Shown in pieces: positions 55,117-64,000 of a DNA stretch of 64,000 nt. A model generated the notes under the pieces. That model saw nothing but the letters and a program-made list of their open reading frames with translations. It searched no databases and was not told where the DNA came from. Origin of the DNA: Saprospiraceae bacterium (lineage in GTDB: Bacteria > Bacteroidota > Bacteroidia > Chitinophagales > Saprospiraceae); assembly GCA_016715985.1 (NCBI GenBank), contig JADJXD010000001.1, positions 4,588,001 to 4,652,000 on the forward strand, written 5' to 3'. Position numbers and translations under genes: made by a program. Each line of letters begins with the position of its first letter. The first letter of the stretch is position 1.

Positions 55117-56652
55117 TTAAATTGTGTAACCAATTTTTTGCAAATTTAATTTAATGGTTTCGTCTAACTCATTGGCTTTTTGCATTTGTGCTGAAAGTGT
55201 TGCAGAAAGTGTTTGCATTTTTTCGTCAAATGTAACTCCGTCCTCGGCAACCTCTTTAAAATCAATGTATCTGCCTGGCGTAAGTATATAGTTGTTCTTG
55301 CGAACGTCTTGAATGTTGGCGGATTTACAAAAACCTGCAATGTCTTTGTAGTTGGCTTCAAAATCGGCTTTGCTTCTCCATTTATGGTAAGTGTCCGAAA
55401 TTTTGTCAATGTCTTTTTCGCTTAACTCTTTTTGTTTACGGCTTATCATTGTGCCTAATTCTCGGGCATCAATAAAAAGAATTTCGTTGTTGCGGTTTCT
55501 AAGTTTGGTATTGCCTTCCTTGTTACGGGCCAAAAACCACAAACACGCTGGTATTTGTGTGTTGTAAAACAATTGCGAAGGCAAAGAAACCATACAATCT
55601 ACCAAATCGTTTTCAATCAATTCTTTTCTGATTTGTCCTTCGGTAGCAATTTCTGAACTCATACTACCATTCGCCAACACTACTCCAGCCGTTCCAAAAG
55701 GCGCTAATTTACTAATGAACAATTGCAACCAAGCGTAGTTAGCGTTTCCTGTTGGCGGAACACCATATTTCCATTTATGTAATTCGGCTTTGTTAATGTT
55801 GTAGTCGCTTACATTAAAGGGTGGATTGGCAATTACATAATCCACTTTCAATTCAGGAAAAGCATCATTCATTAATGTATCTCCCAAAGCAATGTTGGCA
55901 TCAATACCACGAATAGCCAAATTCATTTTAGCCAATTTGTAAGTGGTAGGGTTACTCTCTTGTCCGAAGATGGATATTTTGCCTTTGCGGTGTTCGTGCA
56001 TTTCTATAAAGCGTTCGCTTTGCACAAACATACCACCACTTCCGCAAGCGCCGTCATATACACGTTTTTCGGGTTCGGGTGCAAGCATATCCACCAATAT
56101 TTTTACAATGCTTTGCGGTGTATAAAACTGTCCACCTCTTTTGCCTTCGGCATCTGCAAACTGACCTAAGAAATATTCAAATACAAAACCCAAAACGTCT
56201 TTTCCTTTTCCGTCTTTGCCTTTGCTTAATGTGATAGAACCAATGAGGTCTATGAGTTCACCAAGGCGTTGTTTGTCTAACGCTGGACGTGCATAATCTT
56301 TGGGTAAAACTCCTTTTAGAGTTGGATTGTCTTTTTCAATGGCATCCATTGCATCGTCAATGTCTTTGCCAATGGTTGGTAATTTTGCTCTGCCTTGTAG
56401 CCATTTCCAACGTGCAGAAGGTGGTACATAAAAAACTCTTTCGGCTGTATATTCATCTTTGTCTTCTGGGTCTGCACCTGTTTCGTGTTTTGTTGCTTCT
56501 AATTTTTGGTACAATTCATCAAAAGCATCTGAAATATATTTTAAGAATATCAAACCCAAAACAACGTGTTTGTATTCAGCCGCATCCATATTGTTGCGAA
56601 GTTTGTCGGCTGCTTGCCAAAGGGTTTTCTCTAATTCTAAATTCTCGCTCAT
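55117..56652 (-). CDS. hsdM: Type I restriction-modification methyltransferase subunit
   Basis: 511 aa. N-terminal HsdM helical domain (L-W-Q-A-A-D-K-L-R-N), SAM motif D200-G-A-C-G-S-G-G, catalytic N276-P-P-F typical of N6-adenine methyltransferases, and a C-terminal helix region. It methylates adenine in the target defined by HsdS. It is the first gene of a nine-gene operon; the next gene follows after 14 bp. Confidence 0.95.
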   Translation of the reverse strand: MSENLELEKTLWQAADKLRNNMDAAEYKHVVLGLIFLKYISDAFDELYQKLEATKHETGADPEDKDEYTAERVFYVPPSARWKWLQGRAKLPTIGKDIDDAMDAIEKDNPTLKGVLPKDYARPALDKQRLGELIDLIGSITLSKGKDGKGKDVLGFVFEYFLGQFADAEGKRGGQFYTPQSIVKILVDMLAPEPEKRVYDGACGSGGMFVQSERFIEMHEHRKGKISIFGQESNPTTYKLAKMNLAIRGIDANIALGDTLMNDAFPELKVDYVIANPPFNVSDYNINKAELHKWKYGVPPTGNANYAWLQLFISKLAPFGTAGVVLANGSMSSEIATEGQIRKELIENDLVDCMVSLPSQLFYNTQIPACLWFLARNKEGNTKLRNRNNEILFIDARELGTMISRKQKELSEKDIDKISDTYHKWRSKADFEANYKDIAGFCKSANIQDVRKNNYILTPGRYIDFKEVAEDGVTFDEKMQTLSATLSAQMQKANELDETIKLNLQKIGYTI

Positions 56653-56904
56653 TTGTTGTCTTTTATTCTATATGTTTAATTGGCAAAGTTAATTTTTAAT
56701 ACATGTTATTCTTGTAAAAGTGTGTCCAATATGGGTTGGTGCGTTAGTGCAAAAGCAAATGTGCTGTATTGCGAAGACTTTGAGCGTGAAGATGCGACTT
56801 TTTTTATTTTGCTTAAGTGTTTGCATTTTGTCTTTCAATTTTCCGTTTGTTTATTGTCGATAATGTAGGAGAAGCATAACAACTAGTATCTGAATTTATC
56901 CAAA

Positions 56905-57798
56905 TCACCAACCCTTCAAATAATCAAAACTCATCTTAATACTTTCCAAAGGTGTCCGGTCCCGGCACTCATCCTGTTCGACGTAAAAATATTTTAGTCC
57001 GGCGGCTTCAGAATGTTCAAATATTTTTTTGAAATCTATGCTTCCATTTCCGACTTCCGTAAAAAATTGCTCTTCGTCTTTAGCCATATCTTTGATGTGC
57101 CATGAAGGAAATCTGCCGGGGTTTGCTTTCATTAATTCGACAGGATCTACACCTGCTTTGGTTGTCCAGTACATATCCAATTCAAAAACCATTTTGTCCG
57201 GATCAGTCTCTTTCAGTAAGATGGTAAAAGGTATTTGACCTTCGATAGGTTCAAATTCGAAGTCATGATTGTGATGACCGAAGATTAAACCATAGGACTT
57301 TGCAGTTTCTGAACATTTATTAAAAAGTTCTGCGACACGACGATAATCATCCAATGTTTTTCGTTCATCCGGCTGAAAGTATCCGCAAAAAATTGCTTCC
57401 TGTCCAACATTTTTAGCATCTTCACAGACGCCTTCCCATTCGTTGGACATTGTTCGTTTTAAATCAGGGGTTAGAATGCCTGTACCAACATGCCCACTTT
57501 GCATTTTTAGGCCAAAATCTGTTAATATATTTTTGAACTCAGACGGCGACATACCATAATACTTGCCTTCATTATATCCGGCACATTCCACATCTGTATA
57601 TCCGATTTCTGCAATGGATTTAAGGGTTGAAACAGGATCAGTTGCCATTAATTCCCTGACGGTGTATAATTGTACTCCAATGTCAGATACTTTCAAAGCA
57701 TTTTTTTTGACTTCTGTACTTTTAGATCCGCAATTCATCAGTACCATACTTCCTCCCGCAAAAAATGCAGTTTCCTTTAAAAATGTTCTACGTCTCAT
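56905..57798 (-). CDS. Secreted sugar phosphate isomerase/epimerase-like TIM barrel
   Basis: 297 aa. N-terminus M-R-R-R-T-F-L-K-E followed by a hydrophobic stretch and C23 is a Tat-like and possibly lipoprotein signal. The rest is an AP-endonuclease-2-type TIM barrel (I-G-V-Q-L-Y-T-V-R-E, G-H-H-N-H-D-F-E-F, E-L-D-M-Y-W, W-H-I-K-D-M, F-Y-V-E-Q-D-E-C). The E/D/H/E metal set of xylose-isomerase-like enzymes is present. Such exported members are common in Bacteroidota sugar metabolism. Substrate unknown. Single gene. Confidence 0.88.
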   Translation of the reverse strand: MRRRTFLKETAFFAGGSMVLMNCGSKSTEVKKNALKVSDIGVQLYTVRELMATDPVSTLKSIAEIGYTDVECAGYNEGKYYGMSPSEFKNILTDFGLKMQSGHVGTGILTPDLKRTMSNEWEGVCEDAKNVGQEAIFCGYFQPDERKTLDDYRRVAELFNKCSETAKSYGLIFGHHNHDFEFEPIEGQIPFTILLKETDPDKMVFELDMYWTTKAGVDPVELMKANPGRFPSWHIKDMAKDEEQFFTEVGNGSIDFKKIFEHSEAAGLKYFYVEQDECRDRTPLESIKMSFDYLKGW

Positions 57799-57890
57799 TT
57801 TAAATGACTTTTTATTTCAGGCTAAAGATACATTTTGGAACTTAAATGTACAAAAGCTATCAAAAATAATTACTCTCCTATTTGGCTATC

Positions 57891-59279
57891 CTAATTAAAA
57901 TCAGGTAGGTCCATTCTGATGCGGAGTTCATTAGGTAAATAATTGTTGATTCTGTTCCCCAGATTTTTAACCCAACCGAGACCTAAACCTCCATAACATA
58001 TTAGAGTCCAACCGGTCTTGTCAGAATGAATGTCAGCCAATTCTTTTTTTAAAAACTTCAATGCAGATTCTTTATCCAAATCTACTTTCGTGATACTATC
58101 AGAAACCATCAATGATAAAGCAAGTCCGTGATCTGGTAAAAACAGATCCTTATTCAATTTACCCACATCTACTCCGCAATGAATTAATTTTAATGCCGAG
58201 TGAATCAGGTCGAAATCATTTTTCCATTTAGCCGGAATGGCATGAATCATACCGGTTTTGTCTCTGATCAATGCCATATCATCATCAGGGATGAGCCAAT
58301 TATTTAAATGTGTACTTTCTTTTGTGGTTAGTAATTCCAATGACTTCGTAGCCTTTCCGGTTTTTGCCGAACTGTTGACCGTGTTATCACTGGGTTTTTG
58401 CAAGACTGAAATAAAAAAACCTTCTCCTTCAATCCGGTGCGGGTAAAATTGAAATCCTTGCACACCATTCAGTTCTTTCTTTACTACTCCCTGAAATTCA
58501 TCCAATCCGGCATCTAAGGAATCCAAGCCAAACTCATTGCACATCCAATGTATATTACGGATATTTTCATCACTGTTATAGGTACAGGTAGAATAAATCA
58601 GTGTTCCGCCCGGTTTCAATGCAGGTAGTACATCCGAAACGATGCGTTTTTGTCTGCTGCAGCAGAGTGCAACATTGTCAGGTGACCATTCAATGGCAGC
58701 GTTGTGGTCTTTCCGGAACATACCTTCTCCCGAACAGGGTGCATCCACGAGTATGGTATCAAAAAAATCTGGTAATTTTTGGAAATCGACGGGATCATTA
58801 CTGGAGACAAGCACGTTTGAATAGCTGTCTTTTGTCATATTTTGTTTGAGTACATAAGCCCTGTTTCTTATCACTTCATTGCTTACCAATAAACCTTTTC
58901 CATCTAACCAGGATGCAATTAAACTGCTTTTTCCACCGGGTGCAGCACATAGGTCCAGAATTCTGAGTCCTTTTTCTGAGCTATAAAATTGATCAAGAAT
59001 ACTCCAGACGGACATAGAAGAAGCCTCCTGTACATAATACGCACCTGCATGAAACGCAGGATCAAGCGTAAAAGATGGTCTTTCATTCAGATAAACACCA
59101 TACGGACACCAGGGCACTCCTTTGTCAAAGACCGTTTTTATTTTTTTATTTCGGTGAAGACGGATGGAAACCGGACTTTCGCCGTTAAGGGTATTTTGCA
59201 ATTTTGCCCATTCAACTTCCCCGATTTCACGGGTCATTTGTTCAGCAAAGGATGGTGGTACTGTCAGCATCGGTTTCAA
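57891..59279 (-). CDS. RsmF-like 16S rRNA m5C methyltransferase (NOP2/Sun family)
   Basis: 462 aa. SAM motif L-D-L-C-A-A-P-G-G-K-S, D-A-P-C182-S-G-E-G, and the catalytic C232 in S-T-C-T-Y-N. The C-terminal 170 residues form a PUA-like RNA-binding region as in RsmF. It methylates C5 of a cytidine in rRNA; the exact site is not predictable. Its start overlaps the stop of the P-type ATPase by 4 bp, so the two are co-transcribed. Confidence 0.9.
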   Translation of the reverse strand: MKPMLTVPPSFAEQMTREIGEVEWAKLQNTLNGESPVSIRLHRNKKIKTVFDKGVPWCPYGVYLNERPSFTLDPAFHAGAYYVQEASSMSVWSILDQFYSSEKGLRILDLCAAPGGKSSLIASWLDGKGLLVSNEVIRNRAYVLKQNMTKDSYSNVLVSSNDPVDFQKLPDFFDTILVDAPCSGEGMFRKDHNAAIEWSPDNVALCCSRQKRIVSDVLPALKPGGTLIYSTCTYNSDENIRNIHWMCNEFGLDSLDAGLDEFQGVVKKELNGVQGFQFYPHRIEGEGFFISVLQKPSDNTVNSSAKTGKATKSLELLTTKESTHLNNWLIPDDDMALIRDKTGMIHAIPAKWKNDFDLIHSALKLIHCGVDVGKLNKDLFLPDHGLALSLMVSDSITKVDLDKESALKFLKKELADIHSDKTGWTLICYGGLGLGWVKNLGNRINNYLPNELRIRMDLPDFN

Positions 59280-61798
59280 TTTGGTACTTGTATTTTTGAC
59301 TTTTTTCTTAAATAGTATTTATAAATTTCTGCCCAAAAAACACTGATAAAAGCAGTTGTTACTAAACGGATCAAAATGTCAAATGTAAGCATATTAAATT
59401 GAAAGAATTCTGCAAAGTAAGGGATGTAAATAAGTAAAGCTGTGAGAATCAATGTGGCAGCTACTATAATAGGAAGAAGGTTGTTTTTGTAGCGAAAAGT
59501 TGTCAGGAAAGAATAATAAAATGATCTGTTTACAAAAGTTAAAAATATATTTGCAAATATGATGGTCAAAAAAACCATCGTCCTTACAGAATCTTCTGAA
59601 ACACCCAGTCCAACACCATATCTGTACATTAAAAGCACACCGGCGGTTATTCCAAGTCCCTGAATAATACTCATGCTCAACTCTTTCAAATTCAGAAAAT
59701 CATTTGTGGCAGTTCTGGGCGGTTGTAACATGATATTTTTTTCAATGGGTTCATTTTCATAGACGATCGAACAGGTAGGTCCCATGATCAGTTCGAAGAA
59801 GATGACGTGCACCGGACTGAAAATAATCGGATATTCCCAGCCCATCAATAATGGAACAGCGACGGCCAAAATGATAGGAATATGAATCGATACGATATAT
59901 CGGATAGCTTTTTTCAGATTGATATGAATTTTACGACCCATCATGACTGCTTCACTCATTCGACTGAAATCATCATCGGTCAGAATAATGGATGCCGAAT
60001 TCTTAGCAATTTCAGTTCCTCGTTTTCCCATCGCAATACCGATATTCGCTGCTTTTAGTGCCGGTCCGTCATTGACTCCATCACCTGTCATGCCGACAAT
60101 ATGTCCCTTAGATTTTAATGATTTGATAATTCTCAATTTTATTTCAGGGTACATTCGGGTGAATATTGAATTCTGCAGAACAGCTTCTGAAAAGTCTTCG
60201 TCATTTAAATCTTTAATTTGATCCGCACTGATGACTTTTGTGGCGTTCGGAAATTTCGCTTGATTTGCTATGGCAACTGCTGTTTCTGTGTGATCTCCGG
60301 TGATCATTTTGAGTTGTATTCCGGCATTACTAAGGGTATTGAATACTTTTTCGATATTTTTTTTAGGAGGGTCATAAAATGCCAATAACCCTTTGAATTT
60401 AAAGATAAATTCTTTTTGAGATTCCGGATAATTTGTAGAAGGGTGCTCCACCATTCCTGCTGCCAGAAGTCGGTATCCTTGTTCTGAAAGTGATTTTACA
60501 ACAGCAAACACTTCTTCTTTTTCTTTAGGTGAGAGATCTGATTGTTGTATAATCGCTTCAGGTGCACCCTTGGATGCGATAATTAAATCGTTGGTAGTCT
60601 GGTGTTGAAAAACATGAGTCATCAGGGGTGGCGTTCCTCCCAAAGGATATTCATGTACCATTTTATAATCCGCTCTCTCATCTGTTTTTGTAAATTGTCC
60701 GTACCAGTTGTGGATATCTTTTTCCATCGGGTCGAATGGTACAGGTTCGCTGGCCCACATTGCCGAACTTATCAGAGGGATGACTTTAATTGAATCCGTA
60801 GTGCTTTCTATCTCAACAATTTCCTTTGTTTCAGAAATATAGAGCATTTTGAGTTTCATGGCATTTTCCGTAATCGTACCGGTTTTATCCACACAAATAA
60901 TACTCGCAGCACCCAATGCTTCAATGGTACCGGGTCTTTTGACGATGATTCCGGATTGTAGTAATCTCCATGCACCCAATGCCATAAAAGTCGTAAAAGC
61001 CACCGGTATTTCTTCCGGCAGTATAGACATTGCAATGGTCAGACCTTGTAAAAGGGATTCACCGATCTGCCCTGTCAGGTAGTAACTATAACCCCAGATA
61101 ACTAAAAAAAATACAACACCAATTGCAGCCATATTGCGGACAAACCGGTTGATCTGTATCTGCAAAGAAGATTTTTGGTCTTCGATGCTCTCTATGGAAG
61201 TTGCAATTTTACCCAAACGGGTGTTTTTGCCAATTGCCGTGATTTCCGCTACTGCCTGACCACTGACGGCAATCGTTCCCTGATAAATTTTGGATAGCTC
61301 CGGGTCAGATGTATCTTTGGTTACGGACATTGATTCACCTGTCAGAATAGACTCCATTACAGAGAAGTCATTCATTTGTCTGATGATTCCGTCAGCCGGA
61401 ACAAATTCCCCTTCAGAAGTTATAAAAATATCTCCGATGACTAATTCTTCCGTTTCAACTGTGATCAGTTCATTATTTCTGATGACAGAAGCAGTTGCTT
61501 TTGTATAATTTTTAAGTGCCTCAGTGGCTCGGCGATTGCGACTGTCTTGAAAAAATGAAATGGCAGAAACAATAATTATTGCTCCGGTCATGAACCAACC
61601 TTCTGAAGTTTCACCGAGAAAAAAGTAGATCCCTGCACAAAACAATAAAATCAAAAACATCGGCTCAGTCACCGTATCCCTTAAAGAAATCCATATCGGG
61701 TTTTTACCCGTTTCCTGTTTGTTACGACCATACTTTTCTGCAGAAGCCTGAACTTCAGCATCAGTTAGACCTTCAAAAGGAAATGGATTTGCACTCAT
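59276..61798 (-). CDS. P-type cation ATPase of unassigned specificity
   Basis: 840 aa. TGES at 153-156, M4 with L-P-E-E-I-P, phosphorylation Asp304 in V-D-K-T-G-T-I-T, G-D-G-V-N-D-G-P hinge. In M6 the N-L-V-T-D of calcium pumps is replaced by F-F-E-L-I-M-G-P, so it belongs to a different P2-like branch with unknown ion. It starts about 90 bp downstream of uvrC. Confidence 0.87.
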   Translation of the reverse strand: MSANPFPFEGLTDAEVQASAEKYGRNKQETGKNPIWISLRDTVTEPMFLILLFCAGIYFFLGETSEGWFMTGAIIIVSAISFFQDSRNRRATEALKNYTKATASVIRNNELITVETEELVIGDIFITSEGEFVPADGIIRQMNDFSVMESILTGESMSVTKDTSDPELSKIYQGTIAVSGQAVAEITAIGKNTRLGKIATSIESIEDQKSSLQIQINRFVRNMAAIGVVFFLVIWGYSYYLTGQIGESLLQGLTIAMSILPEEIPVAFTTFMALGAWRLLQSGIIVKRPGTIEALGAASIICVDKTGTITENAMKLKMLYISETKEIVEIESTTDSIKVIPLISSAMWASEPVPFDPMEKDIHNWYGQFTKTDERADYKMVHEYPLGGTPPLMTHVFQHQTTNDLIIASKGAPEAIIQQSDLSPKEKEEVFAVVKSLSEQGYRLLAAGMVEHPSTNYPESQKEFIFKFKGLLAFYDPPKKNIEKVFNTLSNAGIQLKMITGDHTETAVAIANQAKFPNATKVISADQIKDLNDEDFSEAVLQNSIFTRMYPEIKLRIIKSLKSKGHIVGMTGDGVNDGPALKAANIGIAMGKRGTEIAKNSASIILTDDDFSRMSEAVMMGRKIHINLKKAIRYIVSIHIPIILAVAVPLLMGWEYPIIFSPVHVIFFELIMGPTCSIVYENEPIEKNIMLQPPRTATNDFLNLKELSMSIIQGLGITAGVLLMYRYGVGLGVSEDSVRTMVFLTIIFANIFLTFVNRSFYYSFLTTFRYKNNLLPIIVAATLILTALLIYIPYFAEFFQFNMLTFDILIRLVTTAFISVFWAEIYKYYLRKKSKIQVPN

Positions 61799-61886
61799 TA
61801 TCAGCAGAATTTAAAAACTCAAAAGTAAAGGTAATGAAATCGGGAGACATATTTTTATTTCAATTTTGATTGAGATCACATAAATT

Positions 61887-63686
61887 CTAATCATCCAGAT
61901 AATCCCTGATTTTTACTGCAAGAGATTTACCGGCTAATTTCTCTATTTCTTCGATGCCTGATTCCTTTAACCGCTGGACGGAACCAAAATGTTTCAGTAA
62001 TTTTTCAGCAGTTTTTGGACCTATGCCCGGTATATTACTAAGCTGACTTCCTAAAAAATGTTTTGATCTCTGATCCCTGTGAAAGCTGATAGCAAATCGA
62101 TGGGCTTCATTTCGGGCTTGTTGTATTAGCTTTAGGGACTCCGATTTTTTATTGATATATAAAGGAATGGAATCTCCCGGAAAAAAAATCTCTTCCAGTT
62201 TTTTGGCTATTCCTATGACAGTTACTTTATGGAGGATATCCAGTTTTTCAAGACTTTTAACGGCAGAACTTAATTGCCCTTTACCACCATCAATGATTAT
62301 CAGTTGCGGCAGCGATGCATTTTCTTCTGTCAATCTTTTGTACCTTCTGTACACGACTTCTTCCATAGATGCAAAATCATCAGGTCCCACGACTGATTTG
62401 ACTTTAAAATGTCTGTAATCTTTATTACTCGGCTTTGCATTTTTAAACACCACACAACTGGACACCGGATGACTCCCCTGAATGTTGGAATTATCAAAAC
62501 ACTCAATATGAAAGGGTGTCTCTTTCATCATCAGGTCGTTTTTAAGTGTGGTGAGTATCCGTTCTGTTCCGGACATCTTTTTTTTGCTGTTCATCACTTC
62601 CTTCCTTTTCTGGAGCATGTAGTAATCCAGATTTTTTTCAGCAAGTTCAAGCAATTGTTTTTTATCTCCACGCTGCGGGATAGTGATTATTATATTTGTT
62701 TCTGTTGATTCAATATCCACAGGAACTACAATCTCCGGTGCAATACTATTAAATTTGTCTCTCAATCCGGGTATAACAAATGACAACAGATCTGAGTGGT
62801 CATCATCCAGATTCATCTCCATTTCGACAATATCCGTATTAATTAAAGCACCATTGATGATCTTTAAATAATGAACATAAGCCATGTTTTTATCACTTTT
62901 TATGGCAAATACATCCAGATCACGAACATTGGTACTCACAATAGTAGAGCTGGATTGATAATCTTCAAACGCAATGAGTTTGTCTTTGAGCAACTGTGCT
63001 TTTTCAAATTCCAGATTTTCTGCGTGACGGGTCATTTCACTTAATATATAATCCTTTACCTGCTTGAAATTACCCTTCAGAATATTTTTTACCTGTTCGA
63101 TTTTGGCATTATAAGTTTCTTCACATTCCATTCCTTCACAGGGTCCCATACAGTTTTTGATATGAAATTCCAGACACACTTTAAACTTGTTTCTGGTGAT
63201 GTTTTCATGGGTCAGATTTAAATTGCAGGTCCTGAGTGGGAATAGTTTTTTCACTATATCCAATAGAATATTTACCCTGTATTTTGAAGTGTAAGGTCCG
63301 AAATAGGTTGAACCATCTCTAATGATACGCCGGGTAAAAAATACCCGTGGAAATCTTTCGTTTTTAATACAAATATAAGTGTAAGTTTTGCCGTCCTTGA
63401 GCATGACGTTGTATCTCGGCTGATGTTTTTTGATCAGTGTATTTTCAAGGAGTAGTGCGTCGTGTTCGGTATTGACTACCGTGTATTCAATTCTGTATGC
63501 ATGTTTGGTTAGGGCTACCGTTTTATATGCGATATATTTTTTTTCACCAAAATAGGAATTGAGTCTGTTGCGGAGATTTTTGGCTTTACCTACATATAAA
63601 ATGGTATCACTTTCGTCCATAAAACGATAGACACCGGGTTCATTCGGAATATTCTCAACGATTGCTCTAAAGTCTGCTGTGGTCAT
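61887..63686 (-). CDS. uvrC: Excinuclease ABC subunit C
   Basis: 599 aa, full length. GIY-YIG domain at about 13-95 (E-P-G-V-Y-R-F-M, I-L-Y-V-G-K-A-K-N-L-R-N-R), Cys-rich linker, UVR motif around residue 210-235, RNase H-like nuclease half, and a C-terminal helix-hairpin-helix (I-P-G-I-G-P-K-T-A-E-K-L-L). It makes both incisions in nucleotide excision repair with UvrB. Single gene here. Confidence 0.95.
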   Translation of the reverse strand: MTTADFRAIVENIPNEPGVYRFMDESDTILYVGKAKNLRNRLNSYFGEKKYIAYKTVALTKHAYRIEYTVVNTEHDALLLENTLIKKHQPRYNVMLKDGKTYTYICIKNERFPRVFFTRRIIRDGSTYFGPYTSKYRVNILLDIVKKLFPLRTCNLNLTHENITRNKFKVCLEFHIKNCMGPCEGMECEETYNAKIEQVKNILKGNFKQVKDYILSEMTRHAENLEFEKAQLLKDKLIAFEDYQSSSTIVSTNVRDLDVFAIKSDKNMAYVHYLKIINGALINTDIVEMEMNLDDDHSDLLSFVIPGLRDKFNSIAPEIVVPVDIESTETNIIITIPQRGDKKQLLELAEKNLDYYMLQKRKEVMNSKKKMSGTERILTTLKNDLMMKETPFHIECFDNSNIQGSHPVSSCVVFKNAKPSNKDYRHFKVKSVVGPDDFASMEEVVYRRYKRLTEENASLPQLIIIDGGKGQLSSAVKSLEKLDILHKVTVIGIAKKLEEIFFPGDSIPLYINKKSESLKLIQQARNEAHRFAISFHRDQRSKHFLGSQLSNIPGIGPKTAEKLLKHFGSVQRLKESGIEEIEKLAGKSLAVKIRDYLDD

Positions 63687-63740
63687 TTAGTGAAATTGCG
63701 GTAATGATTGAGAAAAGTCACTAAATCATATATGTAACCA

Positions 63741-64000
63741 TCATTCACCCGATCTGACTTTTTCTATCCCTTTGAGAATGTAATAGGCCGTTTTGGGGTT
63801 GGTCGCCAAAGGTATGTTATGTACATCGCACAGACGCATCAACATTTGTACATCGGGTTCATGAGGATGTTTGTCAAGAGGATCTCTGAAAAATATAACG
63901 ACATCGATATCTCCCGTCGCAACAAGACTTGCAATCTGAGCATCCCCGCCTTTTGGTCCTGACAAAAGACATTCCACATTAAATCCTTCTTTGGTAATGT
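63741..64000 (-). CDS. mgsA: Methylglyoxal synthase, partial (runs off the window)
   Basis: The C-terminal part of MgsA: L-L-S-G-P-K-G-G-D-A-Q, V-V-I-F-F-R-D-P-L-D-K-H-P-H-E-P-D-V and I-P-L-A-T-N-P-K-T-A. These are the catalytic and phosphate-site motifs. It converts dihydroxyacetone phosphate to methylglyoxal. Codons continue to the edge (I-T-K-E-G-F-N-V-E before the first Met), so the start lies beyond 64000. The MEC... Met at 63977 is not the real start. Confidence 0.93.
   Translation of the reverse strand, partial: ITKEGFNVECLLSGPKGGDAQIASLVATGDIDVVIFFRDPLDKHPHEPDVQMLMRLCDVHNIPLATNPKTAYYILKGIEKVRSGE

Overview
This window looks like the chromosome of a free-living Bacteroidota bacterium, probably in or near the Saprospiria/Chitinophagia. 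The evidence is AT-rich DNA, Bacteroidota-type promoters (TTTTG then TAnnTTTG), secreted proteins with type IX secretion (Por) C-terminal sorting domains, a GldM-like protein, a two-gene kaiB set beside kaiC, and the IS4/DUF4372 transposase type. It is one contig piece that ends inside mgsA on the right.

Layout. 0-5 kb: an outer-membrane barrel protein, a P2-type cation ATPase and a DUF1801 protein. 5.3-8.6 kb (minus): a compact kaiC-kaiB-kaiB-histidine kinase operon. 8.8-20 kb: an accessory stretch with a cupin, membrane proteins, two VOC/HTH-type genes and many broken genes. The broken genes are a DUF6544 gene with an in-frame TGA, a cyclase/prenyltransferase-like pseudogene joined to an XRE remnant, a frameshifted DUF2975 gene, a frameshifted SUMF1-like lipoprotein, and an uncharacterised gene cleanly split by an IS4-family element with a 9-bp target duplication. 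20-27 kb (plus): a heavy-metal (probably copper) island with a HYC_CC_PP-like protein, a barrel protein, two HMA-domain export proteins with a shared CCQY tail, an NHL lipoprotein, an AraC regulator carrying its own CxxC HMA-like domain, and a CopA-type ATPase broken by one extra A. 27-46 kb: mostly intact genes, including a P2-type ATPase, a yeast-type cytosine deaminase, a large T9SS metalloprotease with nine Cys-rich repeats, a penicillin acylase family protein, coaE, an ABC ATPase, gatC, a deoxynucleoside kinase, a YggS protein, an LVIVD-repeat T9SS protein, fmt and a flavin reductase.

46.7-56.7 kb (minus) is the most notable region. A type I restriction-modification operon (hsdM ... hsdS ... 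hsdR) has six extra genes packed inside it, mostly with 4-bp ATGA overlaps. They are an unknown protein, two PIN-domain proteins, a GHKL ATPase, a STAS-like DUF4325 protein and a third PIN protein. This looks like a composite defence operon in which a GHKL/STAS switch and PIN nucleases are co-expressed with restriction. 56.9-64 kb (minus) returns to core genes: a sugar phosphate isomerase-like protein, an RsmF-like rRNA methyltransferase, another P-type ATPase, uvrC and partial mgsA.

All small indels and nonsense changes that I found fall between about 9.8 and 26.6 kb, and most are in short homopolymers. Real decay of an accessory island and local sequencing or assembly error are both possible. 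No rRNA, no complete tRNA and no CRISPR array was seen.
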